Shown piece by piece: positions 52,961-61,278 of a stretch of 64,000 nucleotides of DNA. The stretch covers positions 3,849,591-3,913,590 of the forward strand of contig NZ_KN525716.1 of the NCBI RefSeq assembly GCF_000789235.1, in the 5' to 3' direction. The translations under genes were made by a program, and so were the position numbers. This DNA is from Wocania ichthyoenteri Th78. GTDB taxonomy: Bacteria > Bacteroidota > Bacteroidia > Flavobacteriales > Flavobacteriaceae. Position 1 is the stretch's first letter, and each line of letters begins with the position of its first letter. A model generated the notes under the pieces. It did not search any database and had not been told where the DNA came from. It saw only the letters and a program-made list of their open reading frames with translations.

Positions 52961-54964
52961 ATGAGTGAAACCAAGTCTTTATTTAATATTGATTACAATA
53001 TTAAAGATTTAGATTCAAGTGAGTTAGTTCAGCTCTACAAGAACATGTTAAAACCAAGAATGATTGAAGAAAAAATGCTTATTTTACTTCGACAAGGCAA
53101 GATAAGTAAGTGGTTTTCTGGTATTGGACAAGAAGCAATTTCGGTAGGTGTAACTATGTCAATGCGTAAAAATGAATACATGTTGCCCATGCACAGAAAC
53201 CTTGGTGTGTTTACGACTAGAGAGATTCCATTGCACCGATTATTTGCGCAATGGCAAGGTAAGGCGTCGGGTTTTACCAAAGGACGCGACCGTTCGTTTC
53301 ACTTCGGGACACAAGAGTATAAAATTGTTGGTATGATTTCGCATTTGGGTCCGCAATTAGGTGTTGCAGATGGTATCGCATTAGCTAGTAATTTAAAGAG
53401 TAAAAATGAAGTTACTGCTGTTTTTACAGGTGAAGGCGGAACAAGCGAAGGCGATTTTCATGAGGCTTTAAACGTAGCTTCGGTTTGGAATTTACCCGTT
53501 ATGTTTTGTGTTGAAAATAATGGTTATGGTTTATCAACGCCAACAAGCGAGCAGTATAACTGCAAAGATATAGCAGATAGAGCTTTGGGTTACGGTATGG
53601 AATCGCATATTATTGATGGCAATAATATTATTGAAGTTTACACCAAAGTTAGAGACATTGCCGAAAGTATTCGAAATATGCCTAGACCTGTTTTAATAGA
53701 ATTTAAAACGTTTAGAATGCGCGGACACGAAGAGGCTAGTGGTACAAAATATGTTCCGCAAGATTTAATAGATACTTGGGCAAAGAAAGATCCTGTTGTA
53801 AATTTTCAATCCTTTTTAAAAGAAGAGAGTTTATTGACTGAAGAAGAAGAGGTTGTGATTAAAGAGGGTATTTTAAAAGAAATTAATGAGAGTTTAGATA
53901 TTGCCTATAACGAAGAAGTTATTGTTTCAAGTGTAACTGAAGAGTTAAATGATGTATATCAAACATTTAAATATAAAGAAGTTAAATCAAATAATAAAAC
54001 TGAAGAAGTTCGGTTAATTGATGCCATTTCCGATGGCTTAAAACAAAGCATGCAACGTCATAGCGATTTGGTCATTATGGGACAAGATGTTGCTGAATAT
54101 GGTGGCGTTTTTAAAATCACTGATGGTTTTGTTGAGGCTTTTGGAAAAGATAGAGTACGAAATACACCGATTTGTGAATCGGCAATTGTTGAAGCTGCAA
54201 TGGGACTTTCCATTGCTGGGGTTAAAAGTGTGGTAGAAATGCAATTTGCAGATTTTGTGACTTCAGGGTTTAATCCTGTGGTTAATTATTTAGCAAAATC
54301 GCATTACAGATGGAATCAAAATGCAGATGTGGTTTTAAGAATGCCTTGCGGTGGAGGCGTTGCTGCTGGTCCGTTTCACTCGCAAACCAACGAAGCTTGG
54401 TTTACCAAAACACCAGGTTTAAAAGTGGTTTATCCAGCATTTCCGTATGACGCCAAAGGGTTGTTGGCAACAGCAATAAACGATCCGAATCCTGTATTGT
54501 TTTTTGAACATAAAGGTTTGTATAGAAGTATTCGTCAAAATGTTCCTGTTGATTATTATACGCTTCCGTTTGGTAAAGCTTCAGTTTTAAGAGAAGGGAA
54601 AGATGTTACCATTATTGCTTATGGTGCTGCGGTACATTGGGCTTTAGAAACTTTAGAAAACAACGAGAATATTCAAGCTGATGTAATCGATTTAAGAACT
54701 CTTCAGCCTTTAGATACTGAAGCTATTTATGCTTCGGTAAGAAAGACAGGTAAAGCCATTATTTTACATGAAGATTCTTTGTTTGGTGGTATTGCTAGTG
54801 ATATTTCTGCACTAATAATGGAACATTGTTTTGAGTATTTAGACGCACCTGTAAAACGTGTGGCGAGTATGGAAACTCCTATTCCTTTTATTAACCAATT
54901 AGAAGAGCAATACCTTGCAAAAGGTAAGTTTGAAGTTGCTTTAAAAGATCTTTTAGCTTATTAA
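52961..54964 (+). CDS. 2-oxoacid dehydrogenase E1, alpha and beta subunits fused (branched-chain type)
   Basis: 667 residues. The alpha part (about 1-330) has the thiamine diphosphate motif GEGGTSEGDFHEAL..ENNGYG and the RMRGHEEASG loop; the beta part (about 345-667) starts EVRLIDAISDGLKQ and contains VMGQDVAEYGGVF-type and HSQTNEAWF segments. It decarboxylates a branched-chain or related 2-oxoacid and passes the acyl group to lipoyl-E2. Fused E1 genes are usual in Bacteroidota; E2 and E3 are not in this window. The product would prime iso-branched fatty acids. A hydroxylase-type gene follows after eight bases. Confidence 0.93.
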   Translation: MSETKSLFNIDYNIKDLDSSELVQLYKNMLKPRMIEEKMLILLRQGKISKWFSGIGQEAISVGVTMSMRKNEYMLPMHRNLGVFTTREIPLHRLFAQWQGKASGFTKGRDRSFHFGTQEYKIVGMISHLGPQLGVADGIALASNLKSKNEVTAVFTGEGGTSEGDFHEALNVASVWNLPVMFCVENNGYGLSTPTSEQYNCKDIADRALGYGMESHIIDGNNIIEVYTKVRDIAESIRNMPRPVLIEFKTFRMRGHEEASGTKYVPQDLIDTWAKKDPVVNFQSFLKEESLLTEEEEVVIKEGILKEINESLDIAYNEEVIVSSVTEELNDVYQTFKYKEVKSNNKTEEVRLIDAISDGLKQSMQRHSDLVIMGQDVAEYGGVFKITDGFVEAFGKDRVRNTPICESAIVEAAMGLSIAGVKSVVEMQFADFVTSGFNPVVNYLAKSHYRWNQNADVVLRMPCGGGVAAGPFHSQTNEAWFTKTPGLKVVYPAFPYDAKGLLATAINDPNPVLFFEHKGLYRSIRQNVPVDYYTLPFGKASVLREGKDVTIIAYGAAVHWALETLENNENIQADVIDLRTLQPLDTEAIYASVRKTGKAIILHEDSLFGGIASDISALIMEHCFEYLDAPVKRVASMETPIPFINQLEEQYLAKGKFEVALKDLLAY

Positions 54965-54972
54965 ATTTAATA

Positions 54973-55845
54973 ATGAAATACCTTGATTATTTTTATGATG
55001 CTGTACTAGGAACATTAAATTGGACATGGGATTCCATTCTTTTTAACGTGCCTTGGTATACCAACTATTTTTGGGGATTAATTGTTATTTCGTTATTTGT
55101 TTGGTTGTTAGAAATTGTTTTTCCATGGCGCAAAAATCAATCTATTTTTAGAAAAGATTTTTGGCTTGATGGATTTTATATGTTTTTTAATTTCTTCATT
55201 TTCTCCATTGTTATTAGTGGCGTTTATAAATGTTTGGAAGTTTTGCTTTTGGAGTTTAATATTACCGTTAAATCTTTGGCGGTTGTTGACATAGCAACCA
55301 TTCCCATTTGGAGTCAGCTCTTAATTTTTTTTGTGTTCCAAGATTTTGTGCAATGGTTTACGCATGTTTTATTGCATCGTTTTAATGTACTATGGAAATT
55401 TCATAAAGTACATCATTCTGTAAAAGAAATGGGATTTGCGGCACATTTGCGTTACCATTGGATGGAGAATATTTTCTACAAACCTTTAAAGATTTTAGTG
55501 GTAATGCTTTTAGGTGGTTTCGAGCCCGAACAAGCTTTTATTGTCCATTTTATAGCCATAACCATTGGACACTTAAATCACGCCAACATAAAACTAACTT
55601 ACGGTCCTTTAAAGTATGTTTTCAATAATCCGGTGATGCATTTATATCATCATGCGTACAGCTTACCAAAAGGTAGAAAATATGGTGTTAACTTTGGTAT
55701 TAGTTTAAGTTTATGGGATTATATTTTTAAAACCAATTACATTCCTGAAAAAAGCGGAACGATTGAATTGGGTTACTCAGACGATTCAAACATGCCTAAA
55801 AACTTTTTTAAGCAACTCTTTTATGGTTTTAAAAAGGGTGACTAA
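54973..55845 (+). CDS. Sterol desaturase / fatty acid hydroxylase superfamily membrane enzyme
   Basis: 290 residues with about four to five membrane helices. The histidine clusters of the di-iron site are visible: HVLLHR, FHKVHHS, GHLNHAN and LYHHAYS. These enzymes hydroxylate or desaturate lipids, acyl chains or carotenoids using oxygen. It is co-transcribed with the fused E1 (branched-chain acyl supply), so a fatty-acid or sulfonolipid acyl substrate is attractive but inferred. It overlaps the converging dipeptidase gene by four bases. Confidence 0.88.
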   Translation: MKYLDYFYDAVLGTLNWTWDSILFNVPWYTNYFWGLIVISLFVWLLEIVFPWRKNQSIFRKDFWLDGFYMFFNFFIFSIVISGVYKCLEVLLLEFNITVKSLAVVDIATIPIWSQLLIFFVFQDFVQWFTHVLLHRFNVLWKFHKVHHSVKEMGFAAHLRYHWMENIFYKPLKILVVMLLGGFEPEQAFIVHFIAITIGHLNHANIKLTYGPLKYVFNNPVMHLYHHAYSLPKGRKYGVNFGISLSLWDYIFKTNYIPEKSGTIELGYSDDSNMPKNFFKQLFYGFKKGD

Positions 55846-57134
55846 TTAATTGTTTTTGCAACCGCTTCAACTTCATCTAAAACTCTTAATAGATTACCGC
55901 TCCAAAGCATTTCTATTTCACTTTCAGTATAACCACGTTTTACTAATTCTAAAGTTACATTAAAGGTTTCAGAAGCATCGCTCCAACCTTCAATTCCGCC
56001 GCCACCGTCAAAATCACTACTAATGCCAACATGTTTTAATCCCATTTTTTTAACTAAATAATCAATGTGATCTACAAAATCTGTAACATCAACATTTGGT
56101 GGAAGATTTTCTATTTTTTCTAATTTTTGCTTTCGGATTGATACCATCAAATCATAATATTCATAATATGTTTCTCGTTCTTCAGCACTAATTTTTCTCA
56201 TGTCTTTGCGGTCTATCCACTGTACTTGCATCGAGTCTAATATTTCTTTAGCCAATTTTGTTTCAATGGCTGAACGCTTTTCTACTTTTTCAGTATTTAA
56301 ATACGATTTAAAAGCAACAGTTTGAACAACACCACCGTTTTGTTTCATCCATTCTAGCTGCTCATCATCTAAATTCCTGCTATGATTACATAAAGCTCTA
56401 GCTGAAGAATGCGACGCAATAATAGGTGCTTTACTTAGTTGAATCATTTGTCGCATAGATTCTTTTGATGGGTGCGAAACATCTATCATCATCCCTAAAC
56501 GATTCATTTCTTTAATCACTTCTTTACCTAAATCGCTTAATCCGTTGTGCAACCAAACATCGTCTGCTTCACCTGTATTGCTATCGGATAATTGACTATG
56601 TCCGTTATGTGATAAAGACATATATCGAGCACCAAGATTATAAAATCTTTCAACATTTTTAATATCTAATCCAACAGGATATCCGTTTTCAATCCCAATC
56701 ATAGCTACTTTTTTACCAGATTTATAGATGCGTCGTACATCATCAGAAGTTGTTGCCAATTCAATATCATTTGGAGCAATATCACTTACCAATTTATGGA
56801 TGGCATTAAATTTAGACATCGCATTTTCATAAGCCATTTTATAGCCTTCATCTGTTAAAGTATCTTGCCCAGTGTAAACAATAAACCAAGCCACATCTAA
56901 ACCACCAACTTTCATTTTTGGAAGGTTTACTTGAGATGATAAATTTTGAGTGTAGTTTATAGAGTCGGTAAAATTCTTAACATTAATATCGCAATGTGTA
57001 TCTAATGTAATAACGCGTTCGTGAATTGCTTTTACGCGATCCTCTAAGGATAGCACTTCACTGGTTTTTTCAGTGTTGTTTTTGCAAGCCATAAGCATAA
57101 ATAATGCACAGAATAATAAATTATTTTTTTTCAT
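55842..57134 (-). CDS. M19-family (renal-type) membrane dipeptidase, lipoprotein
   Basis: 430 residues. A lipoprotein signal ends LMLMACKN (Cys17). Zinc ligands lie in LDTHCDIN (HxD) near residue 46, in DVSHPS near 225 and in IASHSSARAL near 245; the bridging Glu is in IGIENGYP. GISSDFDGGGG closes the active site. M19 enzymes hydrolyse dipeptides, including D-amino-acid ones. It is probably anchored in a membrane facing the periplasm. It overlaps the preceding convergent gene by four bases and lacks an obvious terminator. Confidence 0.92.
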   Translation of the reverse strand: MKKNNLLFCALFMLMACKNNTEKTSEVLSLEDRVKAIHERVITLDTHCDINVKNFTDSINYTQNLSSQVNLPKMKVGGLDVAWFIVYTGQDTLTDEGYKMAYENAMSKFNAIHKLVSDIAPNDIELATTSDDVRRIYKSGKKVAMIGIENGYPVGLDIKNVERFYNLGARYMSLSHNGHSQLSDSNTGEADDVWLHNGLSDLGKEVIKEMNRLGMMIDVSHPSKESMRQMIQLSKAPIIASHSSARALCNHSRNLDDEQLEWMKQNGGVVQTVAFKSYLNTEKVEKRSAIETKLAKEILDSMQVQWIDRKDMRKISAEERETYYEYYDLMVSIRKQKLEKIENLPPNVDVTDFVDHIDYLVKKMGLKHVGISSDFDGGGGIEGWSDASETFNVTLELVKRGYTESEIEMLWSGNLLRVLDEVEAVAKTIN

Positions 57135-57223
57135 TTTTTAGTTGTCTGTTATAAAAAGTGAAAGTACAAAAACTAGAACACTTTTATAAATATCTTATAA
57201 TCAGTATATTTAATAAAGTTTTG

Positions 57224-57643
57224 ATGTATATGAATTATAGAATTTTGATTGGTATTGCAGTTATACTGTTGGTTTTTAATTGTAAAGAAGAAGCAAAACT
57301 GAAAGATATTTATGAATGGAAAACCATAGAAGTTACTGCTACAGCATATAATTCGTTAGCTTACCAAACAAATTCTAACCCGAATATAACGGCATTTGGT
57401 GATAGTTTAAAACCTGGTTTAAAGTATATAGCTGTATCTCGTGATCTTTTAAAAATGGGATTAAAGCATAATACGCCTGTTAAAATTGAAGGGTTTGATA
57501 GTATTTATCTAGTTAAAGATAAAATGAATAAACGCTGGAAACACCGAATAGATATTTATATGGGTGTTGATGTAAAGGCAGCAAGAAAATGGGGCAAAAA
57601 AAAGATTTCTATTACCTATGGTATTCCTAAAAAACAGGATTAA
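57224..57643 (+). CDS. 3D-domain lipoprotein
   Basis: 139 residues from ATG 57224 (57230 also fits); an upstream GTG at 57158 opens the same frame but would hide the signal. The lipobox LVFNC lies near residue 19. The mature domain has VTATAYNS, FGDSLKPG, YIAVSRDLLKMG and IDIYMG, which match the 3D (three-Asp) double-psi barrel of MltA/YorM-type proteins linked to peptidoglycan cleavage. One Asp of the classic triad is in DIYMG. It is probably a cell-wall lytic factor or a structural relative. Confidence 0.82.
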   Translation: MYMNYRILIGIAVILLVFNCKEEAKLKDIYEWKTIEVTATAYNSLAYQTNSNPNITAFGDSLKPGLKYIAVSRDLLKMGLKHNTPVKIEGFDSIYLVKDKMNKRWKHRIDIYMGVDVKAARKWGKKKISITYGIPKKQD

Positions 57644-57655
57644 TTTATATTATAA

Positions 57656-58207
57656 TTACTTTGTTAAAGCTTCCGATAGGATAAAAGGATAGGCATTTTT
57701 TACTTTTTTTAAATCTGTTTTTGATAAGTTTTCAACCTCTTTTCTAAGTACATTTTGACTGTATGTTTGTCGCAATTCGTAATATGCTTTTGTTAATTCG
57801 TCTTGTACTTCTATAAATTGTTTGTAGCTGGTTAGTTTTCCTGTTTGTAACGATACGACAGCTTTTTTGGGATTATCTGATGCATTTTCAGATTTTGAGC
57901 CGTTACAATAATTACAACTTTTGTCGCCATTATTATCAAGAAAACTTTTAGTGATTTCTTTTAAATCTGAAAGTTCTATTAATTCATTTTCAAGCATAAT
58001 GTCATCATTATTATTAATAACAATGCGTAAAATATTATGCTCTTGAATTGTAATAGGATGGGGGATTTCATTGTCTTTAACCAACTTTCTATTAATCCCT
58101 GTGTCTTTAGGAATCGTTGCTGTAACTAAAAAGAAAATAAGTAATAAAAATGCAATATCTGCCATAGAACCTGCATTTACTTCTGGAATTAATTTTGAGC
58201 GTCTCAT
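57656..58207 (-). CDS. ExbD/TolR-family protein, orphan
   Basis: 183 residues. The cytoplasmic start MRRSKLIPEVNAGSMAD leads into the single membrane helix IAFLLLIFFLVTATI (about 18-33) that carries the functional Asp17, as in ExbD and TolR. The outer domain is longer than usual and has a CNYC pair in its middle (about 104-107), which could bind metal or form a disulfide. No ExbB or TonB gene lies next to it, so it must work with a motor encoded elsewhere. A 44-codon ORF lies upstream on the same strand. Confidence 0.88.
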   Translation of the reverse strand: MRRSKLIPEVNAGSMADIAFLLLIFFLVTATIPKDTGINRKLVKDNEIPHPITIQEHNILRIVINNNDDIMLENELIELSDLKEITKSFLDNNGDKSCNYCNGSKSENASDNPKKAVVSLQTGKLTSYKQFIEVQDELTKAYYELRQTYSQNVLRKEVENLSKTDLKKVKNAYPFILSEALTK

Positions 58208-58275
58208 GTTTGTGGATTTATTGTTAATGCATAAAATAAATCACAAAAACAATACCATTTTATATGAGCCCAATT

Positions 58276-58410
58276 TTAATGTGCGTAGCGCTTAGTACCT
58301 TTCCAAAGCGTTCCACTTGAGTTGTTAAAACTCAATATACGTCTATTTTGCAATAAGTTTTCTTGCGTGATGATATCTAAATGTTTAGATAATTTGAAAG
58401 GTGATTTCAT
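58276..58410 (-). CDS. Small ORF, 44 residues, related to two micro-ORFs upstream
   Basis: Starts MKSPFKLSKHLDIITQ and ends NNSSGTLWKGTKRYAH. It lies 68 bases upstream of exbD on the same strand. The end resembles the 28-residue ORF at 59059-59145 (SGTL, then Trp-x-x-Thr-Lys, then Arg-Tyr). SGTL is coded by different synonymous codons in the two, which points to protein-level conservation. No membrane helix or signal. Function unknown; it could be a leader peptide or a small structural protein. Confidence 0.5.
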   Translation of the reverse strand: MKSPFKLSKHLDIITQENLLQNRRILSFNNSSGTLWKGTKRYAH

Positions 58411-58445
58411 GATTTTTTTGATTGATGATGATGAAATTTTTGTTT

Positions 58446-58478
58446 AAAAAGACGCTACATTGTCTGTAACGTCTTTTA
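58446..58478. terminator. Bidirectional terminator
   Basis: AAAAGACGCTACA pairs with TGTAACGTCTTTT around TTGTC. It lies after the stop of the 58491-58838 gene. The arms share words with the 3' ends of both micro-ORFs (AAAAGACGCTACA). Confidence 0.75.
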
Positions 58479-58490
58479 GTTTATTAATTG

Positions 58491-58838
58491 CTACAAGGTT
58501 TTAATAGTAGACAAAAATTTTACAGGTACAGAATAAAACCTATAGCTGTTAGTTTTTTTAATCGAAAGTTTTTTGTGGTTCAATTTTGATTTAATATATT
58601 CAGAAATATGATAATCATCCGAATCATTCGATAAAATAATGATTTTATCGTTTTTATCTAATTTGAATTTTATTGTTACGACTGTATCTTTATAAATAAC
58701 TAATTCTGAGCCTACTAAAAGTTTGTCTACCTGCTGAGATACTAAATCTAGTTCGTTAGAAGGTCTATCTGTATTTGCTGATGTTTGAATACTAAATGTA
58801 AATAGAATAACCAAAATTAAGGTTTTGATTGTGTTCAT
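58491..58838 (-). CDS. Small exported protein of unknown function
   Basis: 115 residues. A signal peptide (MNTIKTLILVILFTFSIQTSA) is followed by a compact alpha/beta domain: a helix LDLVSQQVDKLL, strands ELVIYKDTVVTIKFKLDK and KIIILS, a helix ISEYIKSKLNHKKL and a final strand YRFYSVPVKFLS. The pattern recalls small TonB-C-like or anti-sigma-type extracellular domains, but the similarity is too weak to name. It stands between the 44-codon ORF and the micro-ORFs on the same strand. Codon use looks like its neighbours. Confidence 0.7.
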   Translation of the reverse strand: MNTIKTLILVILFTFSIQTSANTDRPSNELDLVSQQVDKLLVGSELVIYKDTVVTIKFKLDKNDKIIILSNDSDDYHISEYIKSKLNHKKLSIKKTNSYRFYSVPVKFLSTIKTL

Positions 58839-58888
58839 TTTTTTTGATTTAATTGATTGATGAAATGTTCTGGTTAAAAAAACTTAGT

Positions 58889-58951
58889 TTATAATTTGTA
58901 ACGTCTTTTATTGTTCCAATGATTACTTTTTGTGTTGTTTAATGTTCTCAT
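58889..58951 (-). CDS. Micro-ORF A, 20 residues
   Basis: Reads MRTLNNTKSNHWNNKRRYKL. It shares MRTLNN, TKSNHWN and KRRY with micro-ORF B, 108 bases upstream. On the DNA level the pair share CCAATGATTACTTTTTGT and AATGTTCTCATGATTGTT on the plus strand. It may be a real short peptide or a non-coding repeat that happens to be open. Confidence 0.35.
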   Translation of the reverse strand: MRTLNNTKSNHWNNKRRYKL

Positions 58952-59058
58952 GATTGTTCGTTTTTAATTTATTTTTTTGTTTAGCAAATATCTTTTTAAA
59001 TATTGCTGATTAGTAATTTTAATTTCTGAATTGTTGATTAATGATGTTGAAATGTTAA

Positions 59059-59145
59059 TTACCTGTAGCGTCTTTTAGTATTCCAATGATTACTTTTTGT
59101 ACTGTTTAAAGTTCCGCTTAATTGATTGTTGTTTAATGTTCTCAT
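59059..59145 (-). CDS. Micro-ORF B, 28 residues
   Basis: Starts MRTLNNNQLSGTLNSTK and ends HWNTKRRYR. Relative to micro-ORF A it has an in-frame insertion of eight codons (NQLSGTLN region), which keeps both frames open; an insertion of whole codons is what coding sequence would do. It shares SGTL and the Trp/Thr-Lys/Arg-Tyr end with the 44-codon ORF at 58276-58410. Confidence 0.4.
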   Translation of the reverse strand: MRTLNNNQLSGTLNSTKSNHWNTKRRYR

Positions 59146-59454
59146 GATTGTTTTATTATAATTGATTTATACTTAATAGACGACAAGAAATCAAAATCGT
59201 TACAGTACTATGCATAACATACTAATAAATTAACATATTTTAACTATTTAAGCAGAATAGAGGGTAATGCTGTTAAGTATTTACAGACTTAATTATATAT
59301 TTAGGAATGGTTTTTGCTTAAATAAATGCTAAATAACATTTGTAATAAGATGAATTACAGATAAAAATAATAGCTTTGAAGCCGATAAAATGGTTTTATA
59401 TAAATTTATAGTAATAAAAAAACAGAGTAATAGTTTATTGAATATTTTATACTG
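59146..59454. other. 309-base AT-rich intergenic region
   Basis: This is the divergent gap between the micro-ORFs and the exported protein at 59455. I see no ORF, strong hairpin or exact promoter match on either strand. Confidence 0.4.
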
Positions 59455-60123
59455 ATGAAATACTATTTTTTCTTTTTAATATCATGTTTTTTTGCTTTTA
59501 CGGCAAACACTCAAATAGATAATAAAAACAAATCGACATCTATTCCTGCGGTAAAAAGTAAAAAAGATTCACTTGATGCTAAGGTGTTGTTACCATCAAA
59601 ACCCATAGAAAATAATACGATTAATGGTATGTCTGTACCAAAAGCAAATACAACTTTAAATTTTCCTAAAAAGGAATTTTCTATGTTTGGTGAAAAATTT
59701 GGGAATCCAGGAGAACTGTATGATGATAGATTAAATAAAAAAACTAGAGACCTAAAAATAGAAATGGGTTTGGGTGCAAAAGGAAGTACCACAGATCAGT
59801 ATTTTGGAGATTTTAAAACCAAATCAAAATTTGTTAGAGTTATATATAGAGACTTTGGGCTGCAAGATGGAGACTATATTCGTGTTTTAGTAAATGATGA
59901 AATTTTAGAATTTCGTGTTTTATTAACAAATAGCTCTAAAGGTTTTAAACTAGATTTAAAAGAAGGTTTTAATAAAATAGATTTTCTAGCTTTAAATGAA
60001 GGTTATTCGATGCCTAATACAGCAGAATTTCATGTTATAGATGATCAAGGAAATGTTATTGCTGGTAATCAATGGAATTTATCTACAGGTGTAAAAGCAA
60101 CTATTATTGTGGTTAAAGAATGA
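59455..60123 (+). CDS. Exported protein of unknown function
   Basis: 222 residues with a signal peptide (about 1-19, ending FTANTQ). A Lys/Ser-rich linker (20-75) contains SMFGEKFGNPGELYDDRLNK by position 77-97, followed by a beta-rich domain: FVRVIYRDFGLQDGDYIRVLVND, then a strand pattern ending TGVKATIIVVKE. The domain looks like a small beta-sandwich that might bind a ligand in the periplasm or on the surface. I recall similar unnamed proteins in flavobacteria. It converges with the aldo/keto reductase with one base between stops. Confidence 0.7.
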   Translation: MKYYFFFLISCFFAFTANTQIDNKNKSTSIPAVKSKKDSLDAKVLLPSKPIENNTINGMSVPKANTTLNFPKKEFSMFGEKFGNPGELYDDRLNKKTRDLKIEMGLGAKGSTTDQYFGDFKTKSKFVRVIYRDFGLQDGDYIRVLVNDEILEFRVLLTNSSKGFKLDLKEGFNKIDFLALNEGYSMPNTAEFHVIDDQGNVIAGNQWNLSTGVKATIIVVKE

Positions 60124-60124
60124 T

Positions 60125-61138
60125 TTAAGAAACAATCTCATCAATCAATCTCAATTCCTCTTCACTAAAATTTAAATTATCCAACGCTTTTACATTCTCA
60201 TGTAATTGATTTGCAGAACTTGCACCAATTAAAACAGATGCTACTTGTTTCTGTCTTAAAATCCAAGCAATTGCCATTTGCGATAGTTTTTGTCCGCGCT
60301 CTTTCGCAATAACATTTAGGCTTTGTATTTTTTCAATATTAGAATTAACAGTTTCTGCATTCAAAAAGATGGAATTATTTCCTGCCCTAGAGTTTTTAGG
60401 AATCCCCTTTAAATATTTATCAGTAAGCATCCCTTGGGCTAAAGGCGAAAACGCAATACATCCCACGCCATTGTTTTCTAAAGTATCTAAAAGCCCATCT
60501 TCAACCCAACGATCAAACATCGAATATCTGGCTTGATGTAAAATAAAAGGCACATTCAAATCTTTTAATAGCTTAGCAGCTTTTTGAGTATCCTCTGGTC
60601 CGTAATTAGAAATCCCAACATATAAAGCTTTTCCTTGACGAACAATATCAGCCAACGCACCCATGGTTTCCTCTAGAGGCGTATCTGGGTCTGGTCTGTG
60701 ATGATAAAAAATATCAACATAATCTAATCCCATACGTTTTAAGCTCTGGTCTAAACTAGCTATTAAATATTTTCTAGATCCAAAATCGCCATAAGGTCCA
60801 GACCACATAGTATATCCTGCTTTTGTGGCTATAAATAATTCATCTCTGTAAAGTTTGAAATCTTGCTTATATATAGTTCCAAAGTTTTCTTCAGCAGAAC
60901 CAGGAGGTGGCCCATAATTATTAGCGAAATCCAAATGTGTTATCCCTAAATCGAAGGCTGTTCTTAAAATTTCTCTTCCATTTTTAATATCATCAACAAA
61001 ACCAAAGTTATGCCATAAGCCTAAAGAAATAGCTGGAAGGTATATACCACTTTTTCCAGATTTATTATAGCTCATGGTGTCATAGCGTTGTGAATCAGCT
61101 TGATATGATGTTGTTTTAGTTTTGTCGTTAGTCTGCAT
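60125..61138 (-). CDS. Aldo/keto reductase, YghZ/Gpr type
   Basis: 337 residues. The TIM-barrel reductase signature is complete: LDFANNYG with the catalytic Tyr and Asp, IATKAGY with the Lys, and FYHHRPDPDTP with the His. The PPPGSAEENFG loop is typical of YghZ (L-glyceraldehyde-3-phosphate reductase) and the potassium-channel-beta-like branch; NADPH is bound by the IGASSANQLHEN segment near the end. It reduces small aldehydes such as methylglyoxal or glyceraldehyde phosphate in the cytosol. The start at MQTND is weak; MSYNKSGKSG (22 codons later) may be the true start. Confidence 0.9.
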   Translation of the reverse strand: MQTNDKTKTTSYQADSQRYDTMSYNKSGKSGIYLPAISLGLWHNFGFVDDIKNGREILRTAFDLGITHLDFANNYGPPPGSAEENFGTIYKQDFKLYRDELFIATKAGYTMWSGPYGDFGSRKYLIASLDQSLKRMGLDYVDIFYHHRPDPDTPLEETMGALADIVRQGKALYVGISNYGPEDTQKAAKLLKDLNVPFILHQARYSMFDRWVEDGLLDTLENNGVGCIAFSPLAQGMLTDKYLKGIPKNSRAGNNSIFLNAETVNSNIEKIQSLNVIAKERGQKLSQMAIAWILRQKQVASVLIGASSANQLHENVKALDNLNFSEEELRLIDEIVS

Positions 61139-61226
61139 GTTTTCAAATTAAAAAGGAGTATAAAAATATGAATTAGTTTTCAGTAATAATAGATTCTTAT
61201 CCAATTTTAATGGGTTGTAAAAACAA

Positions 61227-61256
61227 AAAGACCTCTTAAAATTTTAAGAGGTCTTT
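61227..61256. terminator. Perfect-palindrome terminator
   Basis: AAAGACCTCTTAAAA followed directly by its reverse complement. It lies downstream of the S9 peptidase gene on the minus strand. Confidence 0.85.
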
Positions 61257-61278
61257 ACTATATAACTAAAAGAATAAT

